The notes below the pieces were generated by a model. The model did not search any database. It saw only the letters and a program-made list of their open reading frames with translations, and was not told where the DNA came from. Positions 1-7,892 of a DNA stretch of 64,000 nucleotides are shown here, piece by piece. Position 1 is the stretch's first letter. Each line of letters begins with the position of its first letter. The position numbers were made by a program, and so were the translations under genes. Source of the DNA: Mediterraneibacter gnavus ATCC 29149 (GTDB lineage Bacteria > Bacillota > Clostridia > Lachnospirales > Lachnospiraceae); the NCBI RefSeq assembly GCF_008121495.1, contig NZ_CP043051.1:930001-994000 (forward strand), given 5' to 3'.

Positions 1-121
1 GGTCCGTGATCGCAGCACTGTTCATGCCCAGTTCTTTAACTCTGGATACATATTCTTTTATTTTGTTGGAACCGTCCAAAAGACTGTACTCCGTATGGAC
101 GTGTAAATGCGCAAAACTCAT
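1..121 (-). CDS. dnaE: DNA polymerase III alpha subunit, N-terminal start only
   Basis: Only the first 40 codons lie in the window. The frame read leftwards from the ATG at 121 begins with MSFAHLHVHTEYSLLDGSNK, the hallmark PHP-domain start of the catalytic subunit of the replicative polymerase. The HLHVHTEYS stretch carries the metal-binding histidines of the PHP domain. A ribosome site (AGGTG) lies seven bases upstream of the ATG. Known role of the family: chromosome replication in the cytoplasm. DnaE and DnaE3-type subunits cannot be told apart from this piece; PolC is excluded because its PHP domain is internal. Confidence 0.9.
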   Translation of the reverse strand, partial: MSFAHLHVHTEYSLLDGSNKIKEYVSRVKELGMNSAAITD

Positions 122-237
122 AATTCACCTCTATATCCAGTATTGCTGTAAATCTAAAAAGGGCGTTCCCTTACAGAGAACTGCCCTTACATCTTCTCGT
201 GTCTGTCAAAACCGGCGATTCAAAATCTGAGATATTC

Positions 238-474
238 TTATTCACCGTTGATCATAAAATTGATCAGTCTTTCTGTATCTTCCGGCTCATAAGCAATGAT
301 CTCAAGCTCCGGAATCTCTCCGTTTGAGAAAATATTTGCCATAGATACATACTGGGAAAGTTTGGATTTCAGGTTCAGTCTGTCTCCCTCTCCTGTTACC
401 AGTTCTACTCTTCCTTTGCAGTTGTCTACTACTTTAAAAAATGCGTCTATGTCTGTAATATTCTGTACTTTCAT
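238..474 (-). CDS. Small conserved clostridial protein of unknown function
   Basis: A 78-residue acidic protein starting MKVQNITDIDAFFKVVD, with a good ribosome site (GAAAGGGGA) before the ATG. It has no signal peptide or membrane segment. Part of it (residues about 1-25) looks like an alpha/beta fold used by small adaptor proteins, but I see no catalytic motif. I recall near-identical small proteins from Lachnospiraceae carrying the unhelpful label 'polya polymerase', which is not supported by any nucleotidyltransferase motif here. It lies directly upstream of dnaE and is read in the same direction, so co-transcription is likely. Function unknown. Confidence 0.7.
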   Translation of the reverse strand: MKVQNITDIDAFFKVVDNCKGRVELVTGEGDRLNLKSKLSQYVSMANIFSNGEIPELEIIAYEPEDTERLINFMINGE

Positions 475-544
475 TTCTATCTGTCCCCTTTCTTCTCTAT
501 TTCTTTCTTCATTATAGCCTATTTACCATGGATTGCAAGGCTTT

Positions 545-1366
545 TTAGCGAATTCGGATACTGTCCGGAAAGATTTTTACGCGGTTTTCTTTCAGCAGTC
601 TTCCGACGGCACGCTTAAATGCAGCCTTGCTCATACCAAACTCTGCCTTGATCGTATCCGGATCTGCCTTGTCATTAAACGGCAGTACTCCGTCATAAGA
701 CTGGATTCTTTTCAAGATCAGTTCTGCATCTGCATCCATCTGCTGCGGAATCTTCCCTCTGACACTTAAATCCAGCTTTCCATCTTCCTTTACATTTGTC
801 ACACGCGCTTCGATCTCATCACCGATGCGGATTTTTCCAAAAACATCCTTTTTCGGGATTCTTGCAGAAAACTGATGATCCACCGCAACAAAAACTCCAA
901 ACTCATCACTTCTGTCGTATACAATTCCTTTTACCTGATCGTCTTTCTGATACGGCGAGTCTGTACGCAGCATATGATAAACTTTCATGGTGGCGCAGAG
1001 TCTTCCGCTCTTGTCTACGTACAATGCAACAAGGCACTTATCTCCTTTCTGTACCTTTGCTGTCTGTTCTTTAAATGGAAGGAACAGATCTTTTTCCAGT
1101 CCCCATTCCAGAAAAGCTCCCATCTTTCCTGTATCTGCCACTTCCAGAACTGCCAGATGTCCCATAGTCAGCTTCGGCTCATTCGTCGTCGCGATCAGAC
1201 GGTCAGATGAATCCCGGTACAAAAATACTTCCACCGGATCCCCCGGTTCAATTCCTTCCGGTACCTGCTTTTTCGGAAGAAGTACACGTTCTTCATCATT
1301 TCCCAGATACACACCAAAATCTACAATCTTTACAACAGTTAAAACCTGCTTTTCTCCTAATTTCAT
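545..1366 (-). CDS. cvfB: S1-domain RNA-binding protein, CvfB/YitL family
   Basis: A 273-aa protein with the CvfB layout. It begins MKLGEKQVLTVVKIVDFGVYL, a first S1-like OB fold, followed by further S1 modules (around residues 70-130 and 140-205, the last ending DGKLDLSVRGK). A C-terminal winged helix (about 215-273) contains the SKAAFKRAVGRLLKE helix. In Staphylococcus CvfB binds RNA and affects virulence gene expression; in Bacillus (YitL) the role is unclear. The length matches the family (about 280 aa). The winged helix may look DNA-binding, but the family is regarded as RNA-binding. The ATG at 1366 has a GGAG-type ribosome site. Confidence 0.88.
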   Translation of the reverse strand: MKLGEKQVLTVVKIVDFGVYLGNDEERVLLPKKQVPEGIEPGDPVEVFLYRDSSDRLIATTNEPKLTMGHLAVLEVADTGKMGAFLEWGLEKDLFLPFKEQTAKVQKGDKCLVALYVDKSGRLCATMKVYHMLRTDSPYQKDDQVKGIVYDRSDEFGVFVAVDHQFSARIPKKDVFGKIRIGDEIEARVTNVKEDGKLDLSVRGKIPQQMDADAELILKRIQSYDGVLPFNDKADPDTIKAEFGMSKAAFKRAVGRLLKENRVKIFPDSIRIR

Positions 1367-1412
1367 TTAAAATCTCCTCTTCACCGTTCTTTGAACAGTA
1401 TAACATGGTCCC

Positions 1413-2114
1413 TTACTTGATTTCAATCACTGCATACGGTTTTCCGTTTTCATCGCACAATTCTGTCACAATACGATTTTCCTCTCTTGCCACTTTCGGA
1501 AAGATCACATCTCCAAGAACTGCTGATTTCTTGTATTCCACCCGGATCTGGCGGACTCTTGTCTCTTCCGGCAAAACCTCCAGAGCCATCTGTACATACT
1601 GACAGTTATTCACATGCTCGTTGGTATCAATGTGATACTTCCTCACCGGAAACGATGGTTTTTCCTCCAGATTTTCCGGAAGACGGATCTTTCTGTCTTC
1701 ATACTCCATCTCAAGCGCAGGCTCTGATCCATATGGAAGTACATCTTCCGGCTCAGGTCTTGCCGGTCTTCCTTTTTCCATATCCATAAACACCCACACA
1801 GAATTGGCATACGCAAGCCGGTTTCCCCGGGCATCATCGAGCACAAAATTCCGGTTTCCATACAAGCCTTTAAATTCCGTCGCAAAGGTTCCTGCTGTAA
1901 TACGCTCTCCCAATGCCGGCAGACGTTCGATCACGATCTGCCAGTAAGACAAAATCCATGCTTTTTTCTTTGCCTTTAACACCTCTGTGCCCAACCCGAT
2001 ATCCTCAGACTGAAACGTACTGCAGTCCTGAAAATAATTAATCAGTGCCGGCAGGGTCATATTCCCGGTATGATCGATCTCACTGTATCTTACTCTGCTG
2101 TCAAATGTGTACAT
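1413..2114 (-). CDS. Acyl-ACP thioesterase
   Basis: A 233-aa protein of the FatA/FatB-like bacterial family, which releases fatty acids from acyl carrier protein. It is a double hot-dog protein: the first hot dog opens with YSEIDHTGNMTLPALINYFQ and the second with DTNEHVNNCQYVQMAL, whose HVNN segment is the family signature. The ORF is open upstream to 2204, but the ATG at 2114 was chosen because GGAAGGAAG precedes it and because homologues begin just there. It lies 31 bases downstream of the CDF transporter stop, so the two are probably co-transcribed. Predicted cytoplasmic. Confidence 0.9.
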   Translation of the reverse strand: MYTFDSRVRYSEIDHTGNMTLPALINYFQDCSTFQSEDIGLGTEVLKAKKKAWILSYWQIVIERLPALGERITAGTFATEFKGLYGNRNFVLDDARGNRLAYANSVWVFMDMEKGRPARPEPEDVLPYGSEPALEMEYEDRKIRLPENLEEKPSFPVRKYHIDTNEHVNNCQYVQMALEVLPEETRVRQIRVEYKKSAVLGDVIFPKVAREENRIVTELCDENGKPYAVIEIK

Positions 2115-2145
2115 CTTTTCTTCCTTCCCGAACAGTTCCTGTTCC

Positions 2146-3324
2146 TTATACGTGTGCCTTATAGCTGTGTTCCATCGTAATGACACACTGATATCTTTTA
2201 TCAATCTCCTGCAGCTTTTCCATCAATTGAAGCTGCAGATTATTTTTTTCTTCCTCATCATATTCAAATGGTACGACCATATCAAAGATCAGATTGATCT
2301 GCCCCATCCCGTTGACAACACGCAGATCATGAATGCTGCACTGAGAATCCAGTTCCTTTAATGCGGCTTCCACTTCTCCTCTCACCGTCATCACCTGTTC
2401 ATCCCTCATCTCGATCGGATCCATATGAATCACCAGAAGAATTCCCAGCTCATCCACCGCATCCCGTTCGATCCGATCGATCAGCTCATGGGCTTCCTCA
2501 ATATCCGCGTCGTTTGGCACTTCCGCATGAATGGATGCCATACTTTGATTCGGTCCGTAATTATGTATGATCAGATCATGAGTTCCCTCAATTCCCTGAT
2601 AACGCTCTACAAAATGCTTGACTTTATCATATTCTTCCGGATCGATTGCTTCTCCGATCAGAGGCTCCAGCGTGTCTTTTGCAATTCCGACACCGGCCCA
2701 CATAACTACCAGAGCGACTCCGATCCCCACAATCCCATCAATATTAAGCCCGGTCAGCCGGAAGATCACCAAAGACAAAATCGTTGCACTGGTCGTGATC
2801 ACATCTCCCATAGAATCTGTAAAGACTGCCATCATCACCTTGGAATCAATCTTCTTTCCCAGCTTTTTATTAAATACACCGAGCCATAGCTTAACTCCGA
2901 TGGATAAAATCAGGATCACTACCGAAATCAACTGAAAATTCAAGGTTTCCGGGGTTCTGATCTTGGAAACAGAATCCTTCAAAAAAGTAAATCCCACTTC
3001 CAGTACCAGAAATGATACAATCAAAGCCGCTATATATTCAATCCTTCCGTGTCCGAACGGATGCTCCTTGTCCGCCGGCTTGCCCGCCATCTTCACCCCG
3101 ATAAAACTGATGATCGAAGATGCCGCATCTGACAGGTTGTTAAACGCATCTGCTGTGACAGAAACACTGTGCAGCAAAAGCCCCACAATAAACTTCACAA
3201 GAAACAGAAATACATTACAAACAATCCCCACCATACTCGCCAACACTCCATATGCAGTGCGGACCGCAGATTTTTCTACCGCTTCATAGTCTTTCACAAA
3301 ATGTCTGACTAAAAATTCCGTCAT
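2146..3324 (-). CDS. Cation diffusion facilitator family metal exporter
   Basis: A 392-aa membrane protein of the CDF family, which exports Zn, Mn or Fe ions in exchange for protons. About six transmembrane helices are seen between residues 25 and 215. The first has SVTADAFNNLSDAASSI, the family's metal-site Asp pair, and the matching pair lies in VFTDSMGDVITT. A cytoplasmic dimerisation domain with HxD-like residues follows (residues about 220-300), plus an extended C-terminal tail of about 90 residues containing a second ferredoxin-like repeat, as in many clostridial members (MamM/YdfM-like). The metal cannot be read from sequence. It lies 27 bases downstream of spoIIR. Confidence 0.92.
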   Translation of the reverse strand: MTEFLVRHFVKDYEAVEKSAVRTAYGVLASMVGIVCNVFLFLVKFIVGLLLHSVSVTADAFNNLSDAASSIISFIGVKMAGKPADKEHPFGHGRIEYIAALIVSFLVLEVGFTFLKDSVSKIRTPETLNFQLISVVILILSIGVKLWLGVFNKKLGKKIDSKVMMAVFTDSMGDVITTSATILSLVIFRLTGLNIDGIVGIGVALVVMWAGVGIAKDTLEPLIGEAIDPEEYDKVKHFVERYQGIEGTHDLIIHNYGPNQSMASIHAEVPNDADIEEAHELIDRIERDAVDELGILLVIHMDPIEMRDEQVMTVRGEVEAALKELDSQCSIHDLRVVNGMGQINLIFDMVVPFEYDEEEKNNLQLQLMEKLQEIDKRYQCVITMEHSYKAHV

Positions 3325-3351
3325 ACTTCTCTTTCGTCTCCTTCTGTTGTT

Positions 3352-3978
3352 TTATTTTTGAAATATCTCCTGCAGGTAAAAGCGAAATTTTACTTTCTCC
3401 GGCTTTTTTTCTTCCTCTGACAACAGGATCCCGTCTCTCTCACTTTTCGTCTCCTCATTTACCGTATGCACTGCATCCCAAAATGCCAGTTCCGGATAGA
3501 GCATTCCCCACCAGTTGTGACCTTTGGCACTTCCGATCTCCACACGGAGTGCTTCGTAATTTCCTGCCGGAAATGTCATATCCTGATACTTCTTTTCCGG
3601 AAAATGGGTGGTTGTCACAGCCGCATTGACCGGATCATCGTATCCCTTTTCTGTAAGGCACTTTTCTGCAGTCTGCTCAATTTCATCACAGTGGGAACGC
3701 ACCCACTCTTTTGTCGCTTCTGCGCCTGCACCTGTTGGCATCTCGGTCTGCAGAAATTCCAAAATCTCATTGCGTACACACAGCTTCATCTCCTGATCCA
3801 GGGTACTGTCACTGTTTGCCAGCACATGAAATCTGAGCACCTCATCTGCCAGTTCCTTTTGTACCTTTGCCTGTACTGTTCTCTCTGCTGTACTAAAGAT
3901 CTGTCCGATCAGAATTCCCGCTGCCAGCATGGACAGCAATGCAATGATTCTGTTCCTGTTCTGATTTGAAAATTTCAT
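3352..3978 (-). CDS. spoIIR: Stage II sporulation protein R
   Basis: SpoIIR is made in the forespore and secreted into the intermembrane space, where it triggers processing of pro-sigma-E by SpoIIGA. The 208-aa product has an N-terminal signal anchor (residues about 8-27, IIALLSMLAAGILIGQ) and the conserved core LRFHVLANSDSTLDQEMKL. The start ATG at 3978 has the strong site GGAGGAGAT; a longer reading to 4023 would lack one. A sigma-F-like promoter lies just upstream (4012-4040), as expected from Bacillus. Its presence shows the organism belongs to an endospore-forming lineage. Confidence 0.93.
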   Translation of the reverse strand: MKFSNQNRNRIIALLSMLAAGILIGQIFSTAERTVQAKVQKELADEVLRFHVLANSDSTLDQEMKLCVRNEILEFLQTEMPTGAGAEATKEWVRSHCDEIEQTAEKCLTEKGYDDPVNAAVTTTHFPEKKYQDMTFPAGNYEALRVEIGSAKGHNWWGMLYPELAFWDAVHTVNEETKSERDGILLSEEEKKPEKVKFRFYLQEIFQK

Positions 3979-4011
3979 ATGTATCTCCTCCGGTTTCATT
4001 TTGATATCCGA

Positions 4012-4040
4012 AGTATGTACCAAAAACAGGAAGTTTATAC
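4012..4040 (-). promoter_or_regulatory. Sigma-F-like promoter of spoIIR
   Basis: Read on the minus strand, GTATA (-35 region, 4036-4040) is separated by 15 bases from GTACATACT (4012-4020). The sigma-F consensus is about GYATA, 15 bases, GGNNANANT; one base of the -10 element differs. The transcript would start about 27 bases ahead of the spoIIR ATG. The spoIIR gene of Bacillus is transcribed by sigma-F, so the match is meaningful, but it rests on two short elements. Confidence 0.45.
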
Positions 4041-4059
4041 AAATTTCCGTAATTTAAGA

Positions 4060-4084
4060 CGTAGTGAAGAAATCCTTCACTACG
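4060..4084 (-). terminator. Hairpin after the gntR gene
   Basis: A perfect 10-bp inverted repeat (CGTAGTGAAG with CTTCACTACG) around a 5-base loop sits four bases downstream of the GntR stop codon. The bases after it on the minus strand are only moderately T-rich (TCTTAAATT), so it is a weak intrinsic terminator or an mRNA end structure. It separates the ispE-gntR unit from spoIIR. Confidence 0.6.
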
Positions 4085-4087
4085 CCC

Positions 4088-4759
4088 TTACTTATGTCTC
4101 AATGAATCTGTCACTGCAGTCACCTGATTCTCAATATGCTGTCCCATGATCTCAGATGCTGTCTCTTTATTACTCTTCTCGATCGCCTCGATGATCGCCT
4201 GATGCTCTCTCAAAAGCTGCGGATAACATTCTTTCTTCTTGAGATACTCTACTCTGTAGCGGTACATCTGTTCTCTGAAATTATTCAAAAGCTGCATCAG
4301 CCTCTGATTGTCTGTAGAACGACAGATAATATCATGATATGCCACATCAGCCTCTGCGATTCTGGTCACATCCTCACTTCCCAGAGATTCTTCAAACTCC
4401 TTCGCCGCTTTCTTCAACGCTTCGAGTCCTTCTTCATCCATCCGCTCACAAGCCAGCTGAACTGCAAGCTCTTCCAGTGCCTTTCTGACTTCCAGCACAT
4501 CATTCAGACTTTTCTCCGTGATCTCTGCGACTTCTGCTCCGCGTCTTGGGATCATCAGCACGAGACCTTCCAGCTCCAGCTTGCGGATCGCCTCCCGGAT
4601 CGGTGTGCGGCTCACCCCCAGCTTATTGGCCAGCTTGATCTCCATCAAACGCTCTCCCGGCTTTAATTCTCCGCGCAGGATCGCCTGCCTGAGTGTCTTA
4701 AATACCACATCCCGAAGCGGAAGATATTCATCCATTGTCACTTCTAATTTCGGTTCCAT
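4088..4759 (-). CDS. GntR family transcriptional regulator, FCD (FadR) type
   Basis: A 223-aa regulator with an N-terminal winged helix (residues about 10-75; LRQAILRGELKPGERLMEIKL and GVSRTPIREAIRKLELEGLV segments are classic GntR) and a C-terminal all-helical FCD effector domain with metal-site-like His and Asp residues (VAYHDII, REHQAIIEAI). FCD members often sense small carboxylic acids; the ligand is unknown. Its ATG lies 1 base after the ispE stop codon and uses a GGAGG inside ispE, so translation is coupled. A TTGTATACAT motif in the ispE leader (5658-5667) resembles FCD-type operators, suggesting autoregulation. Confidence 0.9.
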   Translation of the reverse strand: MEPKLEVTMDEYLPLRDVVFKTLRQAILRGELKPGERLMEIKLANKLGVSRTPIREAIRKLELEGLVLMIPRRGAEVAEITEKSLNDVLEVRKALEELAVQLACERMDEEGLEALKKAAKEFEESLGSEDVTRIAEADVAYHDIICRSTDNQRLMQLLNNFREQMYRYRVEYLKKKECYPQLLREHQAIIEAIEKSNKETASEIMGQHIENQVTAVTDSLRHK

Positions 4760-4760
4760 C

Positions 4761-5636
4761 TTATGTCCTCCTTGCGCCATGCACATTTGTCACATATACC
4801 TGTTTTGCCAGTGCCTTCCTGCGGATCTGCTCCTGCGCTCTGCGCGCTGCCGCACGGCTTTCAAAAATCCCGAATACGGTAGGACCGCTCCCGCTCATCA
4901 TCGCATTGAGCGCACCTGCTTTTTTCATCTCATCCTTAATCTTTTCAATGACCGGATACATCCCAATCGTGACATCCTCCAGCACATTGCCCATATGAGC
5001 GGCAATCTCGGAAAGAGACCCCGTCTCCAGCCCCCGGATGATCCCGTCTATGTCCGGATGATCCACGATCTCTTTTGCATCCAGTGCCTCATATACCACT
5101 TTGGTAGAAACACTGATCGGCGGTTTTGCGATCAGTACCGTACACGCCGGAAGTGCAGGAAGTGTAGTCAGCTCCTCTCCAATTCCCTCTGCCAGTACCG
5201 TTCCTCTCATAATACAATACGGAACATCTGCTCCCAGACGGACACCTCTCTCCATCAGAGATCTCTGACTTAAGCCCAAACGGAACATCTTGTTCATCCC
5301 AAACAAAACTGCCGCTGCATTGGAACTCCCCCCTGCCATACCTGCCGCTACGGGAATGTGCTTGTTCAAAACAATCCTGACGCCGCCCGGAAGCTTAAAT
5401 TCTTCCATCAGCATGGCTGCCGCCTTATACGCGATATTATTTTCATCCGTCGGCAGAAAATGCAGATTCGTCTCCACTTCTATGCCCGGCAGATCCTTTC
5501 TCACGATCACAACATCATCATACAGATAAACGGACTGCATGATCATCCGCACATCATGATATCCATTTTCTCTTCTTCCCAGTACGTCCAGTCCCAGATT
5601 GATCTTGGCAAGTGCCTTTAATTCTATCTGTTTCAT
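4761..5636 (-). CDS. ispE: 4-diphosphocytidyl-2-C-methyl-D-erythritol kinase
   Basis: IspE phosphorylates CDP-methylerythritol in the MEP pathway to isoprenoid precursors (cytoplasm). The 291-aa sequence is a GHMP kinase: AKINLGLDVLGRRENGYHD at the N terminus, the glycine-rich ATP loop PVAAGMAGGSSNAA at about residue 90-105, and MSGSGPTVFG in the C-terminal lobe. The ATG at 5636 follows GGAGGACACAGG; the open frame upstream lacks a ribosome site. It overlaps in function with no neighbour; the GntR gene behind it is translationally coupled. Confidence 0.95.
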   Translation of the reverse strand: MKQIELKALAKINLGLDVLGRRENGYHDVRMIMQSVYLYDDVVIVRKDLPGIEVETNLHFLPTDENNIAYKAAAMLMEEFKLPGGVRIVLNKHIPVAAGMAGGSSNAAAVLFGMNKMFRLGLSQRSLMERGVRLGADVPYCIMRGTVLAEGIGEELTTLPALPACTVLIAKPPISVSTKVVYEALDAKEIVDHPDIDGIIRGLETGSLSEIAAHMGNVLEDVTIGMYPVIEKIKDEMKKAGALNAMMSGSGPTVFGIFESRAAARRAQEQIRRKALAKQVYVTNVHGARRT

Positions 5637-5657
5637 CCTGTGTCCTCCGTTTGTATC

Positions 5658-5706
5658 TTGTATACATTTGTGTTTATAGTATACCCATTTTGCCTTCAAA
5701 AATCAA
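5658..5706 (-). promoter_or_regulatory. Promoter of ispE-gntR with GntR-like operator
   Basis: On the minus strand TTGATT (5701-5706) is separated by 17 bases from TATACT (5678-5683), a good sigma-A promoter. Just downstream of the expected start point lies TTGTATACAT (5658-5667; the reverse strand reads ATGTATACAA), a near-palindrome matching the TNGTNNNACNA type of site bound by FCD-class GntR proteins. The co-transcribed GntR protein is the natural candidate to bind it. The site is a prediction. Confidence 0.55.
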
Positions 5707-5716
5707 CGATATATCT

Positions 5717-7279
5717 CTACATTCCGATCTCTTTACAGATGATGAGCTTATCGCCCGGTTTGATTTTTCCATTTTCGAGATGGTTGATCTGACGGATACT
5801 CTCCTCGGTCGTCATATATTGTTTTGCCAGCGTCCACAGATCATCCCCGGATTTTACCATATACCCTACGATCCCCGGTTTTTTCGCCAGTTCCTCCCGG
5901 TCTGTTTCCTCCAGAGACACTTCTGTGATGACCTGCATCGGCACTTCTTTTCTTAAAAATACATCAAAATCCAGAACTGCCTTTACTTCTACTGAATCAC
6001 TGCCAGTCATGGTCACTGAAATCTGTTCCACTCGGTTGGATAACTGATACCGCACGTCTTTTGGCATATCCGGACATTCCAGCAGATAAGAAAACGGAAC
6101 CATTCCCTGCCAGTTTCCAAACGGAAGCGCATCATCCGCTTTCAGATACAAAAATGACACATGCAGGATTCCTTCAATCAGGATTCCCCCCTGTTTTTCC
6201 GCTCTTGTCTCCACATGTTCGATCTGCACACTTCCCGAGCTGTGACAGATCTGCAGAACATCGTCTTTCAGCTCCGGAAGCGACAGGTTTTCTACAATCT
6301 TGCATTTGGACTGATTCTGTAAAAGCAATTCTTCATAGACTGCCTCTCTTGTCTGATACGAAACTTTCTGTTCCAGAGAGTACAGATCTTCCAGAAGATT
6401 CAGCTCTTCCTCTTCATACAGATTGATCCGAAGACTTACGGTTCCCTCAATCCCGATGATGCGCATCTCTCCGTCCTCATCCATCCGTACATCTGCCAGT
6501 GTATCTTCCAGCGCGTGCTGCACATCATAATACATCCCTTCTGTCGCCCCGCTGCATTCGATTCGTCCCTCATAAGGAACACTCTGCTCCAGCCAGTCGG
6601 TCTTTCCTTCTTCTGAGAGATACATACAGAAAATCTGCAGTTCTCCCCGCAGAAGCAGTTCATCCTGTGCTGCCCGCACTTCCAGCTTGCGCCCTGTAAT
6701 ATCCGTCAGAAGCACCTGACCGATGCTCTCTTTTGTTCCGGGGATCGTAATTTCTTCTTTGATGCGGTATGTATCCTTTTTCGCAGTATGCAGCTTTAAG
6801 AGATTCACCGGTTTCTGCTTCTTGTAAATAGAAGCACTGCTCTCCAGATCCACCGCCGTCTCTTCTTCAATGAGATTTTCACATCCGACTTCCATCTCAA
6901 TCATCGCGCGGATACTGATCTTTCTGGAGTGTACCAGGGTCGTACCGAACTCTACCCGGATATTCCGGACAAAATACTGGGTGCGCTCTTCTCCCTCCGT
7001 GTACACCATTTCTTCAAACGGAATCTTGCCATCCAGTACTGCCGGCATCGGCTCTCCCTGATCCGTCACATACAAAATCTGGAAATACAGCTTTCCGGAA
7101 ATCCGCACATAATTTTCCACCAGCTTGACATCCTCGATCTTGACAGTTCCCTGTCCCTTGATGATACGCCGCACATCCTGCTTTGCATCCGGAACATTGT
7201 AATCTTCGTCCAGATAAAACTGGTCAAATGTTTTTTTTCCTTCCTGATTATAACGGATTGTTTTCTGTATCAGCTCCAT
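5717..7279 (-). CDS. SPOCS (DUF3794) and LysM domain protein
   Basis: A 520-aa protein with repeated SPOCS/DUF3794 modules (recognisable around residues 35-145, 170-290 and 330-450; each has the pattern of a beta sandwich ending in motifs like SVEVKAVLDFDV) and a C-terminal LysM domain (about 470-518, GYMVKSGDDLWTLAKQYMTT). DUF3794 domains occur in spore coat and cortex proteins such as SpoVID-like proteins; LysM binds peptidoglycan. This points to a spore-envelope role, by inference. It begins 9 bases after the PrcB-like lipoprotein gene. No signal peptide is evident, consistent with a mother-cell protein. Confidence 0.85.
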   Translation of the reverse strand: MELIQKTIRYNQEGKKTFDQFYLDEDYNVPDAKQDVRRIIKGQGTVKIEDVKLVENYVRISGKLYFQILYVTDQGEPMPAVLDGKIPFEEMVYTEGEERTQYFVRNIRVEFGTTLVHSRKISIRAMIEMEVGCENLIEEETAVDLESSASIYKKQKPVNLLKLHTAKKDTYRIKEEITIPGTKESIGQVLLTDITGRKLEVRAAQDELLLRGELQIFCMYLSEEGKTDWLEQSVPYEGRIECSGATEGMYYDVQHALEDTLADVRMDEDGEMRIIGIEGTVSLRINLYEEEELNLLEDLYSLEQKVSYQTREAVYEELLLQNQSKCKIVENLSLPELKDDVLQICHSSGSVQIEHVETRAEKQGGILIEGILHVSFLYLKADDALPFGNWQGMVPFSYLLECPDMPKDVRYQLSNRVEQISVTMTGSDSVEVKAVLDFDVFLRKEVPMQVITEVSLEETDREELAKKPGIVGYMVKSGDDLWTLAKQYMTTEESIRQINHLENGKIKPGDKLIICKEIGM

Positions 7280-7288
7280 AAACTCCTC

Positions 7289-7723
7289 CTACTCAAATAA
7301 AATTTCTTTTTCTGTCTTTTTTAATTTCACCACCACATACGGATAGGTTACGACATCCTTTGTTTTCTCTCCTTTTTCCGGTCCCAGAAGACTTGTCTGG
7401 ATCCGCACCGTTTTTTCCCCCTCCAGGACGGCATCGACCTTGATCTGATATCCGGTCTTATTCTGCGGTCCGTAGCTTCTGGCAGCGTAAATATCCTGCT
7501 CCACGGCATATGTCAGCATAAAAGGATGGGCTTTCTCCTGTTCCATCCATTCCTTTAGTTCTTCCGGGATTTCTCTTTCACTCATCAGCTGAAATGCTGC
7601 ACTTTTCTCCCCTGTGATCTCCGGCTTTTTGCGGATACAGCCGCAGGGCAGCCAGATCGCTGACAGAATCATCATCCACAAAACCACAATTTTGAATGTT
7701 TTATTTTTTCTTTTTCTGTTCAC
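7289..7723 (-). CDS. PrcB_C-like putative lipoprotein
   Basis: A short secreted protein: basic N terminus (RKRKNK), a hydrophobic stretch (residues about 11-26) and a cysteine pair (LPCGC) that could be a lipobox, although the -3 position is not canonical. The C-terminal half (about residues 85-140, with GYQIKVDAVLEG and VVTYPYVVVKLKK) matches the PrcB_C domain, named for a Treponema protease-complex subunit and common in Clostridia. A GTG start at 7723 is preferred because GGAG lies just before it; the ATG at 7750 has no ribosome site. The function is unknown. It is co-transcribed with the SPOCS/LysM gene. Confidence 0.65.
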   Translation of the reverse strand: MNRKRKNKTFKIVVLWMMILSAIWLPCGCIRKKPEITGEKSAAFQLMSEREIPEELKEWMEQEKAHPFMLTYAVEQDIYAARSYGPQNKTGYQIKVDAVLEGEKTVRIQTSLLGPEKGEKTKDVVTYPYVVVKLKKTEKEILFE

Positions 7724-7790
7724 CCTCTGCTCCGGAGTCCCTCTTTCCATTTATCTTATTAACATTTCTGTCTTTTTATGACCGCGAAAC

Positions 7791-7819
7791 TTGTATTTCA
7801 CAGGATGCTTTAGTATAAT
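7791..7819 (+). promoter_or_regulatory. Promoter of the plsC-pncB-ddl-murF run
   Basis: TTGTAT (7791-7796), a 17-base spacer and a perfect TATAAT (7814-7819). The transcript would begin near 7826, about 67 bases ahead of the plsC ATG. The leader contains a small perfect 7-bp hairpin (AAAGATG with CATCTTT, about 7837-7855) of unknown meaning. Confidence 0.75.
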
Positions 7820-7892
7820 CTGTACTAGACTAAAAAGATGTCAGGCATCTTTGCCCCCAACGTCTAAAAAACTAAGAGAGAAGGTTTATAAC

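Noticed and set aside
238-474. Poly(A) polymerase label for the small protein
   Set aside because: No nucleotidyltransferase motif in 78 residues; the name seems an inherited error.
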